NCBI RefSeq assembly: GCF_000014445.1
Contig: NC_008531.1
Coordinates: 1,680,001-1,744,000 of the forward strand
Direction: 5' to 3'
Length of the DNA: 64,000 bases
Source: Leuconostoc mesenteroides subsp. mesenteroides ATCC 8293
Lineage (GTDB): Bacteria; Bacillota; Bacilli; Lactobacillales; Lactobacillaceae
Made by a program: the position numbers and the translations under genes. Positions 10,427 to 20,095 of this stretch are shown here, piece after piece. The notes under the pieces are model-generated. The model was not told the origin of the DNA. It ran no database searches and saw only the letters and a list, made by a program, of their open reading frames with translations. Every line of letters begins with the position of its first letter. The first letter of the stretch is position 1.

Positions 10427-10432
10427 ATTATA
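10427..10432 (-). promoter_or_regulatory. -10 box of a possibly leaderless zapA promoter
   Basis: TATAAT on the minus strand ends six bases before the zapA ATG. Transcription would then start at or next to the A of the ATG. No convincing -35 was found. Confidence 0.45.
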
Positions 10433-10527
10433 CAATAAATCCCATAATTGCGCGGAAAAACTACCAACACCGTTAGTTTAGTTAATGAGCACTGGAGAAA
10501 CTGGAGACTATCCTTTCATTTCATGAA

Positions 10528-10905
10528 TTATTTAATATCGGCGCTCACAACATAGAAATTATCTCTAATTTTTACACTACGATTAAGTTTTACCGTAATT
10601 ATATCTCCAACTTTAAATATCCTATCAATATGATTATTATCAACTAAAATGCTAACCTTTTTATTATTATTTTCTGGCAAATTCAAAAGTATTGAATCCC
10701 CTTTAATCACTTTATCATTAATTTTAAATTGGAGGATTTTATCAGACACATCAGTTTTATGAAGAACCTGATAAAATTTCCTTTCATCATCTTTATTCAC
10801 CACTGTGTAATCTGCCCCCGTCGTGAACTCCCACAACAGAATAGCTACCCCACCAAAAACTACTACTATTATTATGGCTATTAATAGTGACTTAGTTTTT
10901 AACAT
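10528..10905 (-). CDS. membrane-anchored hypothetical protein
   Basis: A 125-residue protein with one N-terminal hydrophobic segment (LLIAIIIVVVFGGVAILLW) without a lipobox cysteine, followed by an extracytoplasmic part of about 100 residues that looks like a small beta domain. I do not recognise the family. It stands alone, divergent from rnhC across 178 bp. Its AT-rich codons differ somewhat from its neighbours. Confidence 0.65.
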   Translation of the reverse strand: MLKTKSLLIAIIIVVVFGGVAILLWEFTTGADYTVVNKDDERKFYQVLHKTDVSDKILQFKINDKVIKGDSILLNLPENNNKKVSILVDNNHIDRIFKVGDIITVKLNRSVKIRDNFYVVSADIK

Positions 10906-11047
10906 ACTTTATTTTCTCCCCATGTGACTATAATTCAACAGCAATAACCCATACTGCGATTATATAATATTAACATATCTCAAACTGATTTTGAGAATGT
11001 TATCACTAACAAGTAGAAAACCAATAATAATAAGATGAATTTTTTTC

Positions 11048-11077
11048 TAAACACACAGTGCCAAAAACTGCTATACT
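11048..11077 (+). promoter_or_regulatory. rnhC promoter, possibly giving a leaderless mRNA
   Basis: -35 TAAACA (11048-11053), 18-bp spacer, -10 TATACT (11072-11077). Only six bases separate the -10 from the rnhC ATG, and no Shine-Dalgarno is visible. Confidence 0.5.
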
Positions 11078-11083
11078 GCTAAT

Positions 11084-11995
11084 ATGCAAAAAGTTATTCA
11101 AGTCAATAATCAAAAATTAAAACAAATGGCTCATTATTATAGTCAATTTTCCAGTAAGAAAGTGCCTACTGGAGCCTTGTTCTCAATTAGTAGTGGATCT
11201 GCCACTGTAACTGGCTACTACTCTGGTAAAGTCATGTTTCAAGGCAAAACTGCTAGTGCTGAGGCTGCTAAGTGGCAATCAAATTCAATTCACAGTCTTG
11301 ACACGCCTAAAAAAATGAGCACAACTCTTCCAGCTGATTTCGCTAACTGGTCGGTTCTAGGTTCTGATGAGGTAGGTGCTGGTGCCTATTTTGGTCCACT
11401 AACAACAGCCGCCGTTTATGTATCCCAAGAAAACTTAGAGTGGGTGCGAGCACTAGGTATTGCTGACTCCAAAACCTTAACAGATGACAGAATGAAAAAA
11501 ATTGCTCCTCAAATTATTGCTAAGCTACCTCATCATGTTGTTAATTTAATGCCTGAAAAATATAATCAACTGCAGCCATTGCATAATGTGAACCAGATGA
11601 AAGCAATTTCTCATAATTTTGCCTTAGGTAAAGTATTGGATAAAATTTCCCCAATCACACCCCAAGCCATTTTAATTGATCAATTTGCACAACAAAGCAC
11701 ATACTTTAATTATCTCAAGAATGCCAAGCAACAACGGATAATCCATGAAAATGTATACTTCACTACTAAAGGAGAGCAATATCATTTGAGTGTCGCCGCT
11801 GCTTCTATCTTAGCTCGTGTAGTAGAGTTAGACGCCATGTCTAAATTAAGTGTCGAAGCTGGTATCAAGCTGCCTATTGGTGCAGGACGTGAAGTTGATA
11901 CTGTTGCTGCGGAATTATTACGACGAGGTATTGATTTGAAACACTACGCTAAACTACATTTTGCCAACACTAAAAAAGCAGAACGCCTATTATAG
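11084..11995 (+). CDS. rnhC: ribonuclease HIII
   Basis: RNase HIII cleaves the RNA strand of RNA-DNA hybrids. The 303 residues have the N-terminal substrate-binding domain of this type (about 1-85, ending [17 protein letters not shown]). The catalytic domain starts at [22 protein letters not shown], contains SKTLTDDRM, and continues to [10 protein letters not shown]. The first acidic residues are in GSDEVG. The N-terminal domain distinguishes it from RNase HII. It is a single gene closed by a bidirectional terminator. Confidence 0.95.
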   Translation: MQKVIQVNNQKLKQMAHYYSQFSSKKVPTGALFSISSGSATVTGYYSGKVMFQGKTASAEAAKWQSNSIHSLDTPKKMSTTLPADFANWSVLGSDEVGAGAYFGPLTTAAVYVSQENLEWVRALGIADSKTLTDDRMKKIAPQIIAKLPHHVVNLMPEKYNQLQPLHNVNQMKAISHNFALGKVLDKISPITPQAILIDQFAQQSTYFNYLKNAKQQRIIHENVYFTTKGEQYHLSVAAASILARVVELDAMSKLSVEAGIKLPIGAGREVDTVAAELLRRGIDLKHYAKLHFANTKKAERLL

Positions 11996-12010
11996 ACATT
12001 CTGCTTTTTT
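11972..12010. terminator. bidirectional terminator
   Basis: AAAAAAGCAGAA and TTCTGCTTTTTT form a 12-bp stem. It overlaps the last codons of rnhC and serves the convergent YtxH-like gene too. Confidence 0.85.
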
Positions 12011-12012
12011 AT

Positions 12013-12543
12013 TTATGCTTCTGGTTTTGCTGTTGTTTCTGAAGTATCGTCATCTTTAATCGATGATGCTTCAGCATCTTTTACATTTTCATCGTCGGCC
12101 AAATCAGCCAAAGCTTCTTCCAAATCAACATCATCTTGTGTTAATTCGATATCCTCACTGGCGAATTTATCTCGTAAATCAGTAAGTGCATCTTGTGTTT
12201 TTTCAATATAAGGAGTAACAAAATCTTTAGCTTTATCAACATATGGCGCTGCTTGATCTGTTAAATCCTTAATTTTTTCAGTTGCAGCGTCAATTTGGTC
12301 AGCATATTTTTCTTGACTATCCGTCTTCAAGGCAGCGGTTTTTTCTTTGGCTTTTTCTGTCACATCAGCCGCTACATCCGCTGCATTGTAAGCAGCATCA
12401 TAAGCCTTATCACGTAGCAATGCACCCGTATTATGTGCTTTGGCTGACAATTCATCCTGCTTATCTTTGGGCAATGCTTTATAAGCAACATATGCTGCCG
12501 TAGTTGCTAAAACACCTGCAATAAATACTTTTGTCTTTGACAT
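12013..12543 (-). CDS. YtxH-like amphipathic stress protein
   Basis: A 176-residue protein with a hydrophobic N-terminus (FIAGVLATTAAYVAYKAL) followed by long alanine-, lysine- and aspartate-rich amphipathic helices (KAKEKTAALK, ATEKIKDLTDQAAPYVDKAK) and a very acidic tail. This resembles YtxH/general stress proteins, probably membrane-associated. The SD is AGGTC/GGAGG-like, directly after the DUF948 gene stop. The partnership with a DUF948 gene is typical for lactic acid bacteria. Confidence 0.78.
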   Translation of the reverse strand: MSKTKVFIAGVLATTAAYVAYKALPKDKQDELSAKAHNTGALLRDKAYDAAYNAADVAADVTEKAKEKTAALKTDSQEKYADQIDAATEKIKDLTDQAAPYVDKAKDFVTPYIEKTQDALTDLRDKFASEDIELTQDDVDLEEALADLADDENVKDAEASSIKDDDTSETTAKPEA

Positions 12544-12545
12544 AA

Positions 12546-12938
12546 TTAGACCTCCGTCTTCTTTTTATTTCTAAACTTACCCATAGCCGCTTTTGTTGCG
12601 TTTTTAGTCATAGCAGCCGCCACACCAGTTGCACCGGCCTTAACACCTGAAAACTTGTGAGTCACATTTTGCGCTGAATTATTTAGTTTTGACACAGTTA
12701 CTGATAAATCAGCCATTGCCTGTACCGTTGGATCAAGGGTTTTAACTTTGCCATTGATATCATTTAGCAATACATTAGCATTTCCCAAAATCTCATTACT
12801 TGAACGTGCGATCGTATCGACATCCATTGTTATAACACCCAATGAACGTGTTAGACGTAACAAGAATATGCCAATAAAAATCACCAAAAGTAGAAAGGCT
12901 ACGGCAAATATAATTAATGCTAATTGTCCTGGTTCCAT
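12546..12938 (-). CDS. DUF948 family membrane-anchored protein
   Basis: 130 residues with one N-terminal membrane segment (LALIIFAVAFLLLVIFIGIFLL), then a coiled-coil-like region (LNDINGKVKTLDPTVQAMADLSVTVSKLN) and a basic tail. This is the DUF948 (YoxC-like) pattern. It lies 2 bp upstream of the YtxH-like gene and almost certainly forms an operon with it. Its function is unknown. Confidence 0.82.
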   Translation of the reverse strand: MEPGQLALIIFAVAFLLLVIFIGIFLLRLTRSLGVITMDVDTIARSSNEILGNANVLLNDINGKVKTLDPTVQAMADLSVTVSKLNNSAQNVTHKFSGVKAGATGVAAAMTKNATKAAMGKFRNKKKTEV

Positions 12939-13029
12939 AAAATCCTCCGCTAAATATCATAGTTATGATTATACTTTGTTTAACTTTTTATGAAAAATTT
13001 AAAACATTCTCACTTGTATTAATTATAAC

Positions 13030-13051
13030 AAAAAAAGACGCTCTACGAACG
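13030..13051 (-). terminator. terminator after rny
   Basis: The minus strand has AAAAAAGTCG paired with CGTCTTTTTTT (one mismatch), ending in seven T, about 35 nt beyond the rny stop. Confidence 0.55.
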
Positions 13052-13082
13052 ACTTTTTTATTAGTGTATTATTTATAATGGC

Positions 13083-14639
13083 TTAATGTGCATAGTCAAT
13101 TGCACGTGTTTCTCGAATAACCGTAACTTTAATATGTCCGGGATATTCCAGTTTTTCTTCGACATCCGACTTAATGTCGTGTGCCAATACTTTAGCTTGC
13201 AAGTCTGTAACCTTTGTAGGTTCAACAATCACGCGCACTTCTCGACCTGCTTGAATAGCATATGCTGTGTGAACCTCCTGATTATTATTTGCAATCGCTT
13301 CAAGATCCTTTAAACGTTGCACATAATTTTCTAGTGACTCGCTACGAGCCCCCGGACGAGCAGCGCTAATAGCATCAGCCGCAGCTACTAATTCAGCAAT
13401 CGGCGAGATTGCTGCAACATCACCATGATGAGAAGCAATTGCATTGATTACAATTGGCTTCTCATTAAACTTCTCAGCTAATCTGACGCCTAATTCCACA
13501 TGGGAACCTTCGACCTCAGCATCAACTGCTTTTCCAATATCGTGTATTAATCCAGCGCGTTTCGCAAGCGCGACATCCATTTTAAGCTCTGCTGCCATCA
13601 TTCCCGCAAGTTTTGCGACCTCGATTGAATGCTGGAGCACATTTTGACCGTATGAAGTTCGATAGTTCATACGCCCTATCATCTTAATTAAGTCTGGGTG
13701 CATGCCTCGTAATCCTAGTTCAAAGACAGCTTGTTCACCCTTTTCACGAATCGTTTCATCCATTTGACGTCGTGATTTTTCAACCATTTCTTCAATACGA
13801 GACGGATTAATTCGACCATCCGCAACTAAGGCATCTAATGCCATTTTTGCGATTTCACGTCGAACAGGATCAAATCCACTCAAAACGACTGATTCTGGTG
13901 TATCATCAATAATTAAATCAATGCCAGTTAGGGATTCTAAAGTACGAATATTACGGCCTTCACGACCAATAATTCTTCCCTTCATATCTTCACTTGGCAA
14001 ATTGACAACAGAGACAGTCACGTCAGCAACAGAATCAGCTGAGGAACGTTGAATAGCTTGCACAATAATATTACGAGCACGCTTCTCAGCTTCGCTAGTT
14101 GCTTCTTCTTCCGCTTCTTTAATCAAGGCTGCTCGTTGACGAGTCAAACTTGCTTTAGTTTCACTTAAAATTTGTTTCTTAGCTTCATCAGGAGACAGTT
14201 GAGCAATTTCTTCCAACTTGTCTTGTTGTGTAGTCAACAACTTCTGTGCTAATACTTCTTTTTTATCTGCGTCATCAAGGCGTGTCTGTACTTGATTTTC
14301 TTTTTGAATCAATGATGCATCACGTTGATTCAAGGCCGCATCTTTTTTATCGAGGTTATTGATGCGATCTTCTAGCCTTTGTTCTTGTTGCTGCAGATGC
14401 TTTTGACGATCATTATACGAATCATTAACTTGATTTCGATAAGTTTGTGCCAAATCTTTAGCATCAACTTCTGCTGCACGTTTCAAACTCTTAGCTTCAT
14501 TATTTGCTTGTTCAAGAATGTTAGTTGCCATTTGCTCGGCAGAAATAACTTTATGCGCGTCTTGTGACTTGCGCACATAGTATCCAATACCAAGACCAAT
14601 CACAATTGCGAAAAACACTGAAATGATTGTAACTACCAT
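13083..14639 (-). CDS. rny: ribonuclease Y
   Basis: RNase Y is the membrane-bound endonuclease that starts mRNA decay in many Firmicutes. From the ATG at 14639 it has 518 residues: an N-terminal membrane anchor ([20 protein letters not shown]), a long coiled coil, a KH domain ([17 protein letters not shown]), and an HD domain ([26 protein letters not shown]). This start has GAAAGGA upstream, and the family length of about 520 fits. An ATG at 14678 would add 13 residues and lacks a site. Confidence 0.95.
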   Translation of the reverse strand: MVVTIISVFFAIVIGLGIGYYVRKSQDAHKVISAEQMATNILEQANNEAKSLKRAAEVDAKDLAQTYRNQVNDSYNDRQKHLQQQEQRLEDRINNLDKKDAALNQRDASLIQKENQVQTRLDDADKKEVLAQKLLTTQQDKLEEIAQLSPDEAKKQILSETKASLTRQRAALIKEAEEEATSEAEKRARNIIVQAIQRSSADSVADVTVSVVNLPSEDMKGRIIGREGRNIRTLESLTGIDLIIDDTPESVVLSGFDPVRREIAKMALDALVADGRINPSRIEEMVEKSRRQMDETIREKGEQAVFELGLRGMHPDLIKMIGRMNYRTSYGQNVLQHSIEVAKLAGMMAAELKMDVALAKRAGLIHDIGKAVDAEVEGSHVELGVRLAEKFNEKPIVINAIASHHGDVAAISPIAELVAAADAISAARPGARSESLENYVQRLKDLEAIANNNQEVHTAYAIQAGREVRVIVEPTKVTDLQAKVLAHDIKSDVEEKLEYPGHIKVTVIRETRAIDYAH

Positions 14640-14760
14640 GTTAGTATATCCTTTCAGCTTGTGAATATTAGATTTCACATATATTAAGTATATATGTTAA
14701 TTCATGACGGGTCAATAGAGTATTCCAGAGACCGATGAGTTGTTTTACAAAAATAAAAAA

Positions 14761-14774
14761 GAGCGTTTTAGCTC
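14761..14774 (-). terminator. short terminator after smpB
   Basis: On the minus strand GAGC-TAAAAC-GCTC is followed by six T. The stem is only 4 bp, so it is weak. Confidence 0.5.
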
Positions 14775-15239
14775 CTAATTTTTAAATCGACGGCTTAATT
14801 CTCGCTCTTGATCACGTTTTTTAATATCTTCTCGTTTATCATATTTTTTCTTTCCACGACCTATACCGACTAAAACTTTAGCAAAGCCATGTTTCAAATA
14901 AACCTTCAAAGGGACAATTGTTACACCTTGTTCCTGTGTTGCCTTCTCAAGAACTCGAATTTCTCGTTTGTGCAACAGTAATTGTCTGGTCCGTAATGGG
15001 TCAACATTAAATTGATTTCCTTGCACATAAGAGGAAATATGCACGTTGGTTAGTAAAGCATTACCATTGTGTATCGTTACAAATCCATCCCCTATGGTAA
15101 TTTGACCCGCCCGAACTGACTTGATTTCCGTTCCCGTTAATGAGATACCGGCTTCAAAAGTTTCCGCAATGGCATAGTTAAATCGCGCTTTACGATTTTG
15201 AGCAAGATAATTTTCAGTATTTTGTTTCTTTTTTGCCAT
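14775..15239 (-). CDS. smpB: SsrA-binding protein SmpB
   Basis: SmpB binds tmRNA and brings it to stalled ribosomes for trans-translation. The 154 residues show the beta-barrel core (NRKARFNYAIAETFEAGISL, GTEIKSVRAGQITIGDGFV), the loop GNQFNVDPLRTRQLLLHKRE and the basic C-terminal tail (GRGKKKYDKREDIKKRDQER) that enters the ribosomal A site. It is 11 bp downstream of rnr, the usual rnr-smpB order. The ssrA gene itself is not in the window. Confidence 0.96.
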   Translation of the reverse strand: MAKKKQNTENYLAQNRKARFNYAIAETFEAGISLTGTEIKSVRAGQITIGDGFVTIHNGNALLTNVHISSYVQGNQFNVDPLRTRQLLLHKREIRVLEKATQEQGVTIVPLKVYLKHGFAKVLVGIGRGKKKYDKREDIKKRDQERELSRRFKN

Positions 15240-15250
15240 GACAAACCACC

Positions 15251-17575
15251 TTAAAAGTTACGTTTGCTATCCTGTTTATGCCCCTGTTTACTATCTAAGG
15301 GTGCTCTCTTTGGACGTGGTCCTTCTGATTTACCACGGCGCTCGTTTTTACGCCTCTCATCACGATTGCGACCTTTACCGAACTTACCATGTGCCTTTGA
15401 AGCTACACGAATATCTGTCGTTGGCGCATCTTCTGGATTAACCAATACAAAATCAACTACGCGCTCATCTTTATTAACACGCAAAACCTTGACTCGTACT
15501 TTTTGCCCAATTTGGAAAATACGATGCTTCGAACGGCCAATTAATGCAGCATGAGACTCATCATACTCATAATGATCATCAGTTAAGTTCGAAATATGAA
15601 CCAGTCCTTCAACTGTATTCTCAAGACTAATGAACAAGCCAAACTTCAACGCTGAATTGACTACTCCATCAAACTCAAGGTTAACTTTATCCATCATGTA
15701 TTCAGCCTTCTTCAAAGCATCAACGTCACGTTCAGTATCAATGGCTCGACGCTCACGTGAGCTTGTATCTTCACCAATTTTACCAAGATGACTAGCATAC
15801 TTTTCTTGTGCTTGAACACCATGACCATGTCTCTCATACCATTTAATCAACCGATGAACTGTCAAATCGGGGTAACGTCGAATTGGTGAAGTAAAGTGAG
15901 TATAATACTCCGCACCCAAACCAAAGTGTCCAACTGGATCCGGTGAATATTTCGCTTGCTTCATCGCGCGCAACATCATCGTAGAAATCATTTGTTCAGC
16001 AGGATCACCGGCAACATCTTCCATTAACTTTTGTAACATGATCGGTGTTACTTTACTTGGATCACCAACAACTGGGTGCCCTAAAGCCTTTGAAAATTCA
16101 AAAAACGACTTAGCACGATCAGCATCAGGCGTCTCGTGAATACGGTACAAGAATGGTACTTTAAGTTTATCAAAATGCTCGGCAACGGTTTCATTGGCCG
16201 CTAGCATGAAGGATTCAATCATTCGTTCAGCGGTACCGCGTTCTCGCAACTTAATATCAGTGGCTTTACCATCTTCATCAACAATAATTTGTGCCTCAGG
16301 TGCATCAAATTCTATTGCGCCACGCTTTTTACGCATATTATACAGAATTTCATGTAGCTCACCCATCACTTTAAACATGGGTACTAATTTTGCGTACTCA
16401 TCTTGGACGAAAACATCACCCTCTAAAATTTTATTGACTGCATCGTAAGTCATACGAGCATGAGATTTCATAACTGAGGTATGAAGTCTATGATTCACTA
16501 CATTTCCTTGTGGATCAATTTCCATCTCTGCAGACATTGCCAAACGCACAACGTTTGGATTTAATGAAGCAATACCGTTAGATATATTTCTAGGCAGCAT
16601 TGGAATAACACGATCAGTCAGATAGACAGATGTACCGCGATTATAAGCCTCAGCATCAATACTAGAACCTTCCGTCACATAGTGTGAAACATCTGCAATG
16701 TGCACACCCAGATGGTAGTTGCCATTGTCTAACTTCCAAGCAACTACAGCATCGTCAATATCTTTCGTGTCAGCACCATCAATTGTAACTAATGTTTGCT
16801 CTGTGATGTCCTCTCGGCCAGCCCATTCAGATTCGGAAACTTCACTTGGAATTTCGAGTGCATCATCTAACACCTCTTGCGGGAATTCATTTGGAACTTT
16901 CTTACTGTAGACGATTTGTAAGATGTCCATTCCTGGTTCATCTTTATATCCAAGTGTTTCGGTTACCGTAGCAATTATTTCTCGTGGATGGATTTTATCA
17001 GGAAAACGAGTAACTTCCGCTACGACTACCTGACCATCATTAGGTGTTAATCCGTCACCGCTAACTAACACTTTAAAATTCATTGTTTTCTTGTCGCTGA
17101 GGTGTAATTCACCAATCATGTTGCGAGCTTCTGAACCTAATGAAAAAGTACCTACTATACGCTCGTAAGCATGTTCAAGAATCTCTTCTACTTTACCTTC
17201 TGGTCCACGATCTGGTGTTGGTGATGGTTTTAATGTTGAAACACGTACCGTATCGCCCTGCATTGCTTGTAGTGTATTTTCTGGGTTAATAAAAAAGTCA
17301 GGTAATTCGTCATCGTATTTAACAAACCCAAAGCCCTTATCATTAGCACGATACTCGCCAATTGTATAGCCAGCATTTTTGTTATATTGATAACCATTTT
17401 TGATGTCGATAGCATCCCCGTCACGTACACTAGCGTTTAAAGCATTGACAACCTGCTTGTATTCTTGGCTATCTGTCATTCTTAAGCCGTCAGCTAAGTT
17501 TTGTGCGGTAAATATTTGCTCACGGTTAGCTTTCAAGAAGCCAGTAAGCTGTGATTTTAATTGTTCTAGTTCCAT
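15251..17575 (-). CDS. rnr: ribonuclease R
   Basis: RNase R is a 3'-5' exoribonuclease that degrades structured RNA and helps in trans-translation. The 774 residues comprise an N-terminal winged-helix part, two cold-shock domains (from about 65; YRANDKGFGFVKYDDE), the RNB catalytic domain (ITEQTLVTIDGADTKDIDDA, MLPRNISNGIASLNP), an S1 domain (FDGVVNSALKFGLFISLENT) and a lysine/arginine-rich tail. Catalytic aspartates lie in DGADTKDIDDA. It is followed by smpB. Confidence 0.96.
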   Translation of the reverse strand: MELEQLKSQLTGFLKANREQIFTAQNLADGLRMTDSQEYKQVVNALNASVRDGDAIDIKNGYQYNKNAGYTIGEYRANDKGFGFVKYDDELPDFFINPENTLQAMQGDTVRVSTLKPSPTPDRGPEGKVEEILEHAYERIVGTFSLGSEARNMIGELHLSDKKTMNFKVLVSGDGLTPNDGQVVVAEVTRFPDKIHPREIIATVTETLGYKDEPGMDILQIVYSKKVPNEFPQEVLDDALEIPSEVSESEWAGREDITEQTLVTIDGADTKDIDDAVVAWKLDNGNYHLGVHIADVSHYVTEGSSIDAEAYNRGTSVYLTDRVIPMLPRNISNGIASLNPNVVRLAMSAEMEIDPQGNVVNHRLHTSVMKSHARMTYDAVNKILEGDVFVQDEYAKLVPMFKVMGELHEILYNMRKKRGAIEFDAPEAQIIVDEDGKATDIKLRERGTAERMIESFMLAANETVAEHFDKLKVPFLYRIHETPDADRAKSFFEFSKALGHPVVGDPSKVTPIMLQKLMEDVAGDPAEQMISTMMLRAMKQAKYSPDPVGHFGLGAEYYTHFTSPIRRYPDLTVHRLIKWYERHGHGVQAQEKYASHLGKIGEDTSSRERRAIDTERDVDALKKAEYMMDKVNLEFDGVVNSALKFGLFISLENTVEGLVHISNLTDDHYEYDESHAALIGRSKHRIFQIGQKVRVKVLRVNKDERVVDFVLVNPEDAPTTDIRVASKAHGKFGKGRNRDERRKNERRGKSEGPRPKRAPLDSKQGHKQDSKRNF

Positions 17576-17641
17576 ATGTTTTCCTTGTTAGTTTAATTTA
17601 CTACCATGTAGTATGTATGTTATTTACTATAAATTGAGATA

Positions 17642-17680
17642 AAAAAAACCAGTTTACGAAAAAAGCGTAAACTGATTTTT
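17642..17680 (-). terminator. terminator after secG
   Basis: CAGTTTACG and CGTAAACTG form a 9-bp stem (17650-17658 and 17666-17674), with A and T runs at the flanks. It separates secG from rnr. Confidence 0.85.
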
Positions 17681-17917
17681 TTAATGTGCTGAAATGTACA
17701 TTAAGGCAAATCCAATGACAAACCATAATGCCCCAAGCACTGCTGTTGTACGACGCATAACAGCTTCAAATCCACGCGACTTACGTTCTGCGAACAAATC
17801 TCCTGCGCCACCTGATAATGCTGATAATGCATCTTGTTGTTTACTTGGTTGCATCATAACTGTCATAATAAGCAAAAAGCCTACAACAATTAGAGCAATA
17901 GTAAGTAGTTTTTCCAC
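17681..17917 (-). CDS. secG: preprotein translocase subunit SecG
   Basis: SecG is the small non-essential subunit of the SecYEG channel. The 78 residues have two membrane segments (LLTIALIVVGFLLIMTVMMQ and VLGALWFVIGFALMYI), separated by the typical SALSGGAGDLFAERKSRGFE loop. The next gene upstream is the TrmH-type methylase; rnr follows after a terminator. Confidence 0.93.
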   Translation of the reverse strand: MEKLLTIALIVVGFLLIMTVMMQPSKQQDALSALSGGAGDLFAERKSRGFEAVMRRTTAVLGALWFVIGFALMYISAH

Positions 17918-17994
17918 AGTTATATCCTCTATTAAATCGTTAACATTTATTATAGCAAATTTTACGCTAAATCGCCAATTTTGGCAAAATGTTA

Positions 17995-18768
17995 TTAGTT
18001 TCCCAATGCCAAACTAAACATTAGAATACCACCAGCAATAGCTACATTCAAACTTTCAGCCTGTCCTTGAATAGGAATGTATAAGTTGGCTGTTGTTTTT
18101 TCTGCTAATTCAGCTGACATGCCTTGTCCCTCATTACCAACAATTAAACCAAATTGTGTGCTTGGTTCAACATCGCGATATGATTTTGCTTTTTCATTTA
18201 ATTGTGAACCATAAACTGGAAGATTATTAGTTGCCAAGGCAGCAACCCACTCGCTTAAGTCTCCATTCAAGACTTCTAAATGGAATTGAGATCCTTGCAT
18301 AGCACGTACAACTTTGGGAGCAAATGCATCAGCTGTGCCAGCACCTAAAACAACACCTTTAAAACCTGCTGCGTCTGCTGTTCGCACTAATGTGCCAACA
18401 TTTCCAGGGTCTTGAATCTTATCTAACAACAACCATGCACCATCGTGAACATAGCTGGGATCAAATGTCTTTTCAGGTAAACTAATCTCTGCAAAAATAC
18501 CTTGTGGAGTATTCGTACCAGCAATATGTTTGGCAACTTCTTCACTGATTTCAAAAGCCGGAACACCATGAGGCACATTTGGGAGATAGTCAGCCATTTG
18601 TTTTTCTGTAGCCATTATTGCATGGAATTTTGCACCAGCCTTAACCGCCTCTTCAACTAAATGCAAGCCATCGAGCAAATAAGTATGATTCTCTTGACGA
18701 CCTTTCTTTGTTGCAAGTTTTGCCCATGCTTTCACACGTGCATTTTGATTTGAAATAATTCTTTCCAT
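17995..18768 (-). CDS. TrmH/SpoU family RNA methyltransferase
   Basis: A SAM-dependent 2'-O-ribose RNA methylase with a knotted SPOUT fold. The 257 residues have an N-terminal substrate-binding part (ISNQNARVKAWAKLATKKGR, YLLDGLHLVEEA) and the three SpoU motifs: LLLDKIQDPGNVGTLVRTAD, FGLIVGNEGQGMS and the final LNVAIAGGILMF. It resembles YsgA-like 23S rRNA methylases, but the exact target nucleotide cannot be read from the sequence. Confidence 0.9.
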   Translation of the reverse strand: MERIISNQNARVKAWAKLATKKGRQENHTYLLDGLHLVEEAVKAGAKFHAIMATEKQMADYLPNVPHGVPAFEISEEVAKHIAGTNTPQGIFAEISLPEKTFDPSYVHDGAWLLLDKIQDPGNVGTLVRTADAAGFKGVVLGAGTADAFAPKVVRAMQGSQFHLEVLNGDLSEWVAALATNNLPVYGSQLNEKAKSYRDVEPSTQFGLIVGNEGQGMSAELAEKTTANLYIPIQGQAESLNVAIAGGILMFSLALGN

Positions 18769-18803
18769 GTGTATTTCTTTCTGTTCTTTCTAAGAACTGA
18801 CAA

Positions 18804-18829
18804 AAGTACGTCAAAAAATTGACGTACTT
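18804..18829 (-). terminator. hairpin between yidC and the methylase gene
   Basis: AAGTACGTCAA and TTGACGTACTT form a perfect 11-bp stem with a 4-nt loop at the yidC stop codon. The T tail on the minus strand is short, so it may attenuate rather than fully stop transcription. Confidence 0.55.
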
Positions 18830-19751
18830 ACTTCGACCGCTGTTGCTTCCCAGCATTGCGATTCTTTTTGTTTTGATTTTTTACAACGTTTGGCGCATCA
18901 GTAACTTTTGTGTTTCCTGCATTGGCATTTGGTACTTTAATATCCTCTGCCATTAAATCATCAGCAGTCTTTTGAATTTTAAATTCAGCTGTAACGCGTT
19001 TTTCTAAACCAGGACGTTGATAGTGTTGAATTAATGTCTGGATTAAAGCAAATATACCGCCGATAACGAAGTATAGGCCAATAGCACCACTTGCAATCAT
19101 AGCAAAAACAAAAATCATTATAGGACTAACAAACATCATTGCAGCTGATGTCTTACGTTGTTCCTCAGGCATATGTTGCATCATTAACCAAGCCTGAATT
19201 AGATAAATAATACCGGCAACGATGGCAAAAACTAATTGTGGTTTCCCAAGGTCAAATCCTAAGAAGGATGCACCCTGCAAAGCTGGTGCATGCAAAATAG
19301 CAGAATATAATCCTGAGAAAATAGGCAATTGCATTGCCATTGTCAAAAATGAAATGCCACCAATAACACTGACATCATTTTCTCGATATAATGACATCAT
19401 CGCCATACTAGCTTTTTGTTGTTCTTCTGTCGTAGCTGCCTTACGAGATAAAGTTTGTAATTTATCAATTTCCGGCTTCAACTTCTGCATTTTAATTTGA
19501 TTGACAGTTGTATTAACTTGTTGATTCAAGAAAAATGGTAACAAAATCAAGCGGAAAATTGCAGTTATAACGATAATTGCCCACCCAATACCGTTTACAC
19601 CACCGATAAAATGAGCGATATTAGTCATTAATTCAGCCAATGGCTGACCAATCCAACGATACATTCTACTGTGTTGATTATAACCACCAGTAAGCAAAAT
19701 AATATCAAAAATAACAAACGCAAACGTCAGAACGCGTTTTAATTGTTTCAT
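18828..19751 (-). CDS. yidC: membrane protein insertase YidC/OxaA
   Basis: YidC inserts and folds membrane proteins with or without SecYEG. The 307 residues show the conserved core: INGIGWAIIVITAIFRLILL with the hydrophilic-groove arginine, FLNQQVNTTVNQIKMQKLKPEIDKLQ, and later LPIFSGLYSAI and IMIFVFAMIASGAIGLYFVI, ending in a basic tail. Gram-positive YidC is usually a lipoprotein, but here the expected lipobox cysteine position reads LLTGGYN (GGT GGT), so no lipid anchor seems possible. It lies downstream of acyP. Confidence 0.94.
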   Translation of the reverse strand: MKQLKRVLTFAFVIFDIILLTGGYNQHSRMYRWIGQPLAELMTNIAHFIGGVNGIGWAIIVITAIFRLILLPFFLNQQVNTTVNQIKMQKLKPEIDKLQTLSRKAATTEEQQKASMAMMSLYRENDVSVIGGISFLTMAMQLPIFSGLYSAILHAPALQGASFLGFDLGKPQLVFAIVAGIIYLIQAWLMMQHMPEEQRKTSAAMMFVSPIMIFVFAMIASGAIGLYFVIGGIFALIQTLIQHYQRPGLEKRVTAEFKIQKTADDLMAEDIKVPNANAGNTKVTDAPNVVKNQNKKNRNAGKQQRSK

Positions 19752-19822
19752 AATCAGGGTTTCTCCTTGAAAATCATGTTAAAAAAGTTGCGCACAATTA
19801 CAAGATACTATTATAGCAAGAA

Positions 19823-20095
19823 TTACCCACGAATAGCAAAGTCATTTGTTTCAAACAATGGAATATTTGTTGTGATAACTTTGTCAACGCGACTATAAAA
19901 GCCTGGCCCCTTCTCGAGCACCGACAAAAAATCTATTAAATCACTTTGTGAACCCTGAGCATGTATTTTAACAGAACCGTCTGTTTGGTTACTTACCCAA
20001 CCAACAATATTGTGTTGCTGTGCAGTTCGTTGTGCAAACCACCGAAAACCAACACCTTGTACTAAACCAAAAACATCAACTTCAATTGCTTTCAT
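19823..20095 (-). CDS. acyP: acylphosphatase
   Basis: This small enzyme hydrolyses acyl phosphates. The 90 residues from the ATG at 20095 include the signature VFGLVQGVGFRWFAQRTA, with the catalytic arginine, and GWVSNQTDGSVKIHAQG with the catalytic asparagine. The start has GAGGAAAAAA upstream and gives the normal family length; the longer frame from 20155 is not needed. It overlaps the end of the histidine kinase gene by 14 bp, which suggests co-translation, and yidC follows, a common Firmicutes order. Confidence 0.94.
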   Translation of the reverse strand: MKAIEVDVFGLVQGVGFRWFAQRTAQQHNIVGWVSNQTDGSVKIHAQGSQSDLIDFLSVLEKGPGFYSRVDKVITTNIPLFETNDFAIRG

